Positions 60,990 to 64,000 of a stretch of DNA of 64,000 nucleotides are shown here, one piece after another; positions within the stretch are counted from its first letter, which is position 1, and every line of letters begins with the position of its first letter. The position numbers and the translations under genes were made by a program. This stretch comes from Apostichopus japonicus (Eukaryota > Echinodermata > Holothuroidea > Aspidochirotida > Stichopodidae). The stretch is from contig NC_092581.1 in NCBI RefSeq assembly GCF_037975245.1, positions 8,335,501 through 8,399,500 of the forward strand. Reading direction: 5' to 3'. The notes under the pieces are model-generated. The model saw nothing but the letters and a program-made list of their open reading frames with translations. It did not search any database and was not told where the DNA came from.

Positions 60990-61240
60990 AGTATAAAACA
61001 AGATTACATTATCATTTATCACATTGGCAGAAATTTGGCAAAATGGATGACGAGATGGAAAATATGATTTCAGAAGTAAATGTCACTATAGGACAAGCGT
61101 TGAATTTTCCTAGACAAAGAAAACTTCACAATGTGCCCTTCGCGCCTTATATACTACAAAAGAAAAGATATATGAAGTAAAATGATGATACCACTGTTGT
61201 TTGACACTTAACCGTTCTAACAAGTTATTCAGAAAATAAA
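60990..61240 (+). other. Possible tiny transcription unit
   Basis: TATAAAA at about 60991 is followed by an ATG at 61043, a 45-codon frame (MDDEMENMISEVNVTIGQAL and on to RYMK, stop by 61180) and AATAAA at 61235-61240. The order and spacing are gene-like, but the frame is too short to judge and no family is recognised. Confidence 0.25.
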
Positions 61241-61379
61241 CCGAGAAGGATTAAACATTGAATATTTTTTTAAGCTATAAATCTTACAAAGAAGTTTGCG
61301 GTTTGCTATTACGGATTAGAGTTCAGCTAAGGTGATAAGATGCTGCCTAACTTGATGGTGTCGTTGAAACACGATAGAA

Positions 61380-63415
61380 TTAAGTTGGACTGTTAGAAAT
61401 GTTGGTTGTCGTACGGCGAGACGTAGAAGAATCGTGTCCAGTTGTAGAGGATGATGGCGGTGTTTGGGAATTGGCAGAACTCAATTGAGTAGTTGAACGT
61501 CGTGATGTGAATCGTGGGTTCGTCGTTGAGTAAAACGGAGACGAAGATGGGGTGTATGTAGAACTACGTGGTGTAAGGGTATGACCGGATGTCGACGATG
61601 CTTCCGATGTGGTACGGACTGTTAAAGTACGTGTTGTTGGCGTTGTGGGGACGTTTGATGTACTCACCGTAGATTGCGTGGGCGTAGTAACGAGCATGGG
61701 TCCACCCTCATCTTGACAGCAAGTACAATAAGGAACATTGATATTTCGAATCACGAGCTGACACTCACCAGTTGCACATGACTGTACAGCAACAGCAAGA
61801 ACCGATTGAAGTCTGTAACGTAGGCAGCAGTAACAATCGTTGTCCTGTTGCTCAAGACATGAATCAGGCGGGTGTGTTTGCTGACAACGAACAAACTGCA
61901 CCTACACAACACAAAGAAATTAATGGTTTGACAATATGCAATGACCGTACATGAGCATTCTCCACACCCTATATATACCGGTATATAGGTCTTTATAGGC
62001 TTTGCCTGACTCACACCTAACTAAGACTGATGTAATTATATTCTCGTCAAATATTAATAATGCATCTTTTGGAGGGAATTTGGTAGGATTAATGAGGACA
62101 AGTGGTTGCAACGACATGAACGTCTTTGAATGTTAATTCTTATTTTATTAGGCGATGTAAATGTGGCTGAAGTTGTTCCTGTGCCTGGGAACACTTTAAT
62201 TATGTGATATCTGTTTATCGTACATTCATTGTTTTTGAATTCTAGCTTATGTTGTATCCATCTTTCAACCATTTTACGTGGATAAAAACATGCAATATGA
62301 AAACAAAATGAAAAATACTTCTTTTGGGGGTGAGATGGGGTGGGGTGGGGTAGGGGGGGTGGTGGAATCTGCTGTTAGAAGTGTGGAAAGTCGATGGACT
62401 AAATGTTGAGGTATGAAGAAAAACGAACTCTCCAAAAGTTAGCAACATGGAAAGAGATATTTAAGTTCCACACGTAACCACCTGAAGTTAAAAAATAAAG
62501 TTGACTTACTATGGACAGTACTTGTAGGAGACTGGTTTGTTGACCATTTTGTTGCATTAGTGACATGTATTTCAGACGAAGTCCGTAAGTTGTTGGACAA
62601 ACGACTCCCAAACCGTCTGTAACCGTAAGATCTGCCATCAAAGAACTGTTTGACAAAGAGCATATAGTTATAGTATTGTTACTTATAAATCTGGAAAATC
62701 CTCTGCCCCAACGTTTCGTAGGCAAATTTATGGTTACGAAAAAGACCGCATAAAAATATTTAGTCGATCAGCCCACCCCCACCCCCCGCTTCTCACCTCC
62801 ATGAAAACTTAGGGGCTTATTCATATTAATTATAAAATGGGCATTCCATAGATGATTACGTTACAATTTCTGCATGGAGATTTTTATAAACAACATCTTT
62901 CGCATCATCCTTTCAACAACAAGGGACTGTTATGGGTTCCTGTAACAACTGATGTGCTAAATTCCTCCACTAACTGTAGCCAGTCGGATCAGTAATGCAG
63001 AACCATGGAAGTTCATGTGTGTATAAAACAGTTACAACGATTCTATTTGAAGGACCAAATACAGCCTATACCTGCACGTGCATCTTAGCCAAAGTATACC
63101 TATACGGGTATTCAGGTTACCCGTCTGGCGTTCCAAAGAATTTAGACAAATAATCTACCTAAAACGGATGCTTAGTTCTGCTTTTTGCTCATCTGTCAGT
63201 TCAATGATGGATGACGTCAATTGCGCCGAGATTCCACTCTCATCGGCGAGGACTGGTTCCGTCCTATTGGCTAATAAGTCTGTTATGTTTGATATAAGTT
63301 CATCGTCAGATGCCGCTAACTGTTGGTCTAATGTTGCGTTGAACACAAACGGATTGTCTGCAGTGACTTGAAGGATAAGAAGTACCGCCATCGTCAACTT
63401 GTACCACACGTACAT
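61380..63415 (-). CDS. Secreted cysteine-rich protein, cystine-knot cytokine candidate with Ser/Thr-rich tail
   Basis: Minus-strand exons 63415-63159, 62690-62510 and 61901-61380 have GT-AG introns and matching phases (960 nt, 319 residues plus stop). The N-terminus is a signal peptide (hydrophobic core AVLLILQVTA; Met9 is an alternative start). Residues about 20-95 form an acidic pro-region with Asn-glycosylation motifs (NAT, NIT, NRT). The core, residues about 96-208, has 12 cysteines: C96, C117, C152, C161, C169, C171, C172, C188, C193, C205, C207, C208. The order VVCP, VQFVRC, DSC, CYCCLRYRL, then INVPYCTCC resembles Spaetzle-like knots (C, VEEC, C, C-x-x-Y, IPSCC-C); the final I-x-V-x-x-CTC also recalls IL-17. 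Residues about 215-319 are Ser/Thr/Pro-rich and mucin-like, unusual for both families. There is no membrane anchor. Its role as an immune or developmental ligand is inference. Confidence 0.7.
62738..62815. other. Intron 1 of the cysteine-rich gene, C-rich patch
   Basis: The intron (62691-63158) contains a CCCACCCCCACCCCCCGC patch near 62772-62789 and no other recognised feature. Confidence 0.4.
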
Positions 63416-63524
63416 CTTTAGTTGTTTGATTTTCTGCCCAAAAAAAGTTCACAAAAGTTCCGAAAAGTTGTGGGAAATTGCAGAGCAACATGTTAAATCC
63501 CTCCCCTTTAACCGTCACTGAATT

Positions 63525-63840
63525 ACCTCAATTCTCAAGCCTCACAACCACACGACGCATCATGTCTCAGTTCTCAAGCCTCACAACCACACGTCACATC
63601 CTCTCTCAATTCTCAAGCCTCACAACCACACGTCACATCCTCTCTGAATTCTCAAGCCTCACAACCACATGTCACATCCTGTCTCAATTCTCAAGCCTCA
63701 CAACTACACGTCACATCCTCTCTAAATTCTCAAGCCTCACAACCACACGTCACATCCTCTCTCAATTCTCAAGCCTCACAACCACACGTCACATCCTCTC
63801 TCAATTCTCAAGCCTCACAACGACAAGTCACACCCTCTCC
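63525..63840. repeat. 39-bp minisatellite, about eight copies
   Basis: CAATTCTCAAGCCTCACAAC followed by CACACGTCACATCCTCTCT, 39 bp, repeats about eight times with few changes. As 39 is divisible by three, the plus strand reads as a 13-residue repeat (QFSSLTTTRHILS) in a 143-codon frame. That frame is best explained by the stop-free unit. The array starts about 110 bp upstream of the start codon of the cysteine-rich gene, so it lies in its promoter region. Confidence 0.85.
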
Positions 63841-64000
63841 TTGACATACTCTTCGCTCGTGATAAAATCAATCTCGAAAAATAAGACACTTGAAAGCATC
63901 CCCCACTAGTTTAGATATAACACATGTCATGGTACAGACACCAATGCTAAACAATGCTCGTATAGAAATAAAAATATATTCTTAAAATATAATTGTTTTT
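63841..64000. other. Sequence to the window edge, nothing recognised
   Basis: AT-rich sequence without recognised features. Confidence 0.4.

Noticed and set aside
63478-63909. 143-codon plus-strand frame with 13-residue repeats
   Set aside because: It follows from a 39-bp stop-free minisatellite. It has no signal, domain or splice partner.

Overview
The window looks like intergenic and gene-poor genomic DNA from an invertebrate animal, most plausibly a marine deuterostome such as an echinoderm. It is AT-rich and has spliceosomal introns with GT-AG borders, TATA boxes and AATAAA signals. It carries tRNA-derived SINEs, a Tx1/L1-like LINE, several non-autonomous DNA transposons and a foldback element of the kind described from sea urchins. 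No marker gene fixes the species, so the phylum is an inference.

Three gene models are supported. (1) 7158-8080, plus strand: a TATA box, one 183-residue ORF with a signal peptide and a proline-rich body, and an AATAAA signal; product unknown. (2) 48706-55821, plus strand: seven exons whose phases agree exactly, encoding a 175-residue protein with a compact N-terminal part and a charged helical C-terminal part; family not recognised. (3) 61380-63415, minus strand: three phase-consistent exons encoding a 319-residue secreted protein with a cysteine-rich core that resembles Spaetzle-like or IL-17-like cystine-knot cytokines, followed by a Ser/Thr-rich tail. Gene 3 is the most interesting coding locus.

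The rest is mostly repeats. 0.4-6 kb has three tandem arrays and hAT-like termini. 14.2-18.0 kb holds two different satellites back to back (49 bp and about 53 bp units, roughly 35 copies each), the second with a higher-order duplication. 23.0-23.7, 31.7-32.7 and 60.1-60.7 kb are hAT-type MITEs; two have perfect 8-bp target-site duplications and the third a 6/8 match. 35.5-38.0 kb is a 5'-truncated LINE with an identical 13-bp duplication on each side and two frameshifts. 46.3-47.2 kb is a foldback element whose inverted arms are tandem arrays. 54.6-55.0 kb (inside gene 2) and 59.4-60.0 kb are further inverted-repeat elements. SINEs lie at 28.5, 33.6, 39.3, 39.7 and 49.9 kb.

The genes are not visibly functionally linked. 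Most short open frames in the window lie in repeats or AT-rich spacer and were not called.
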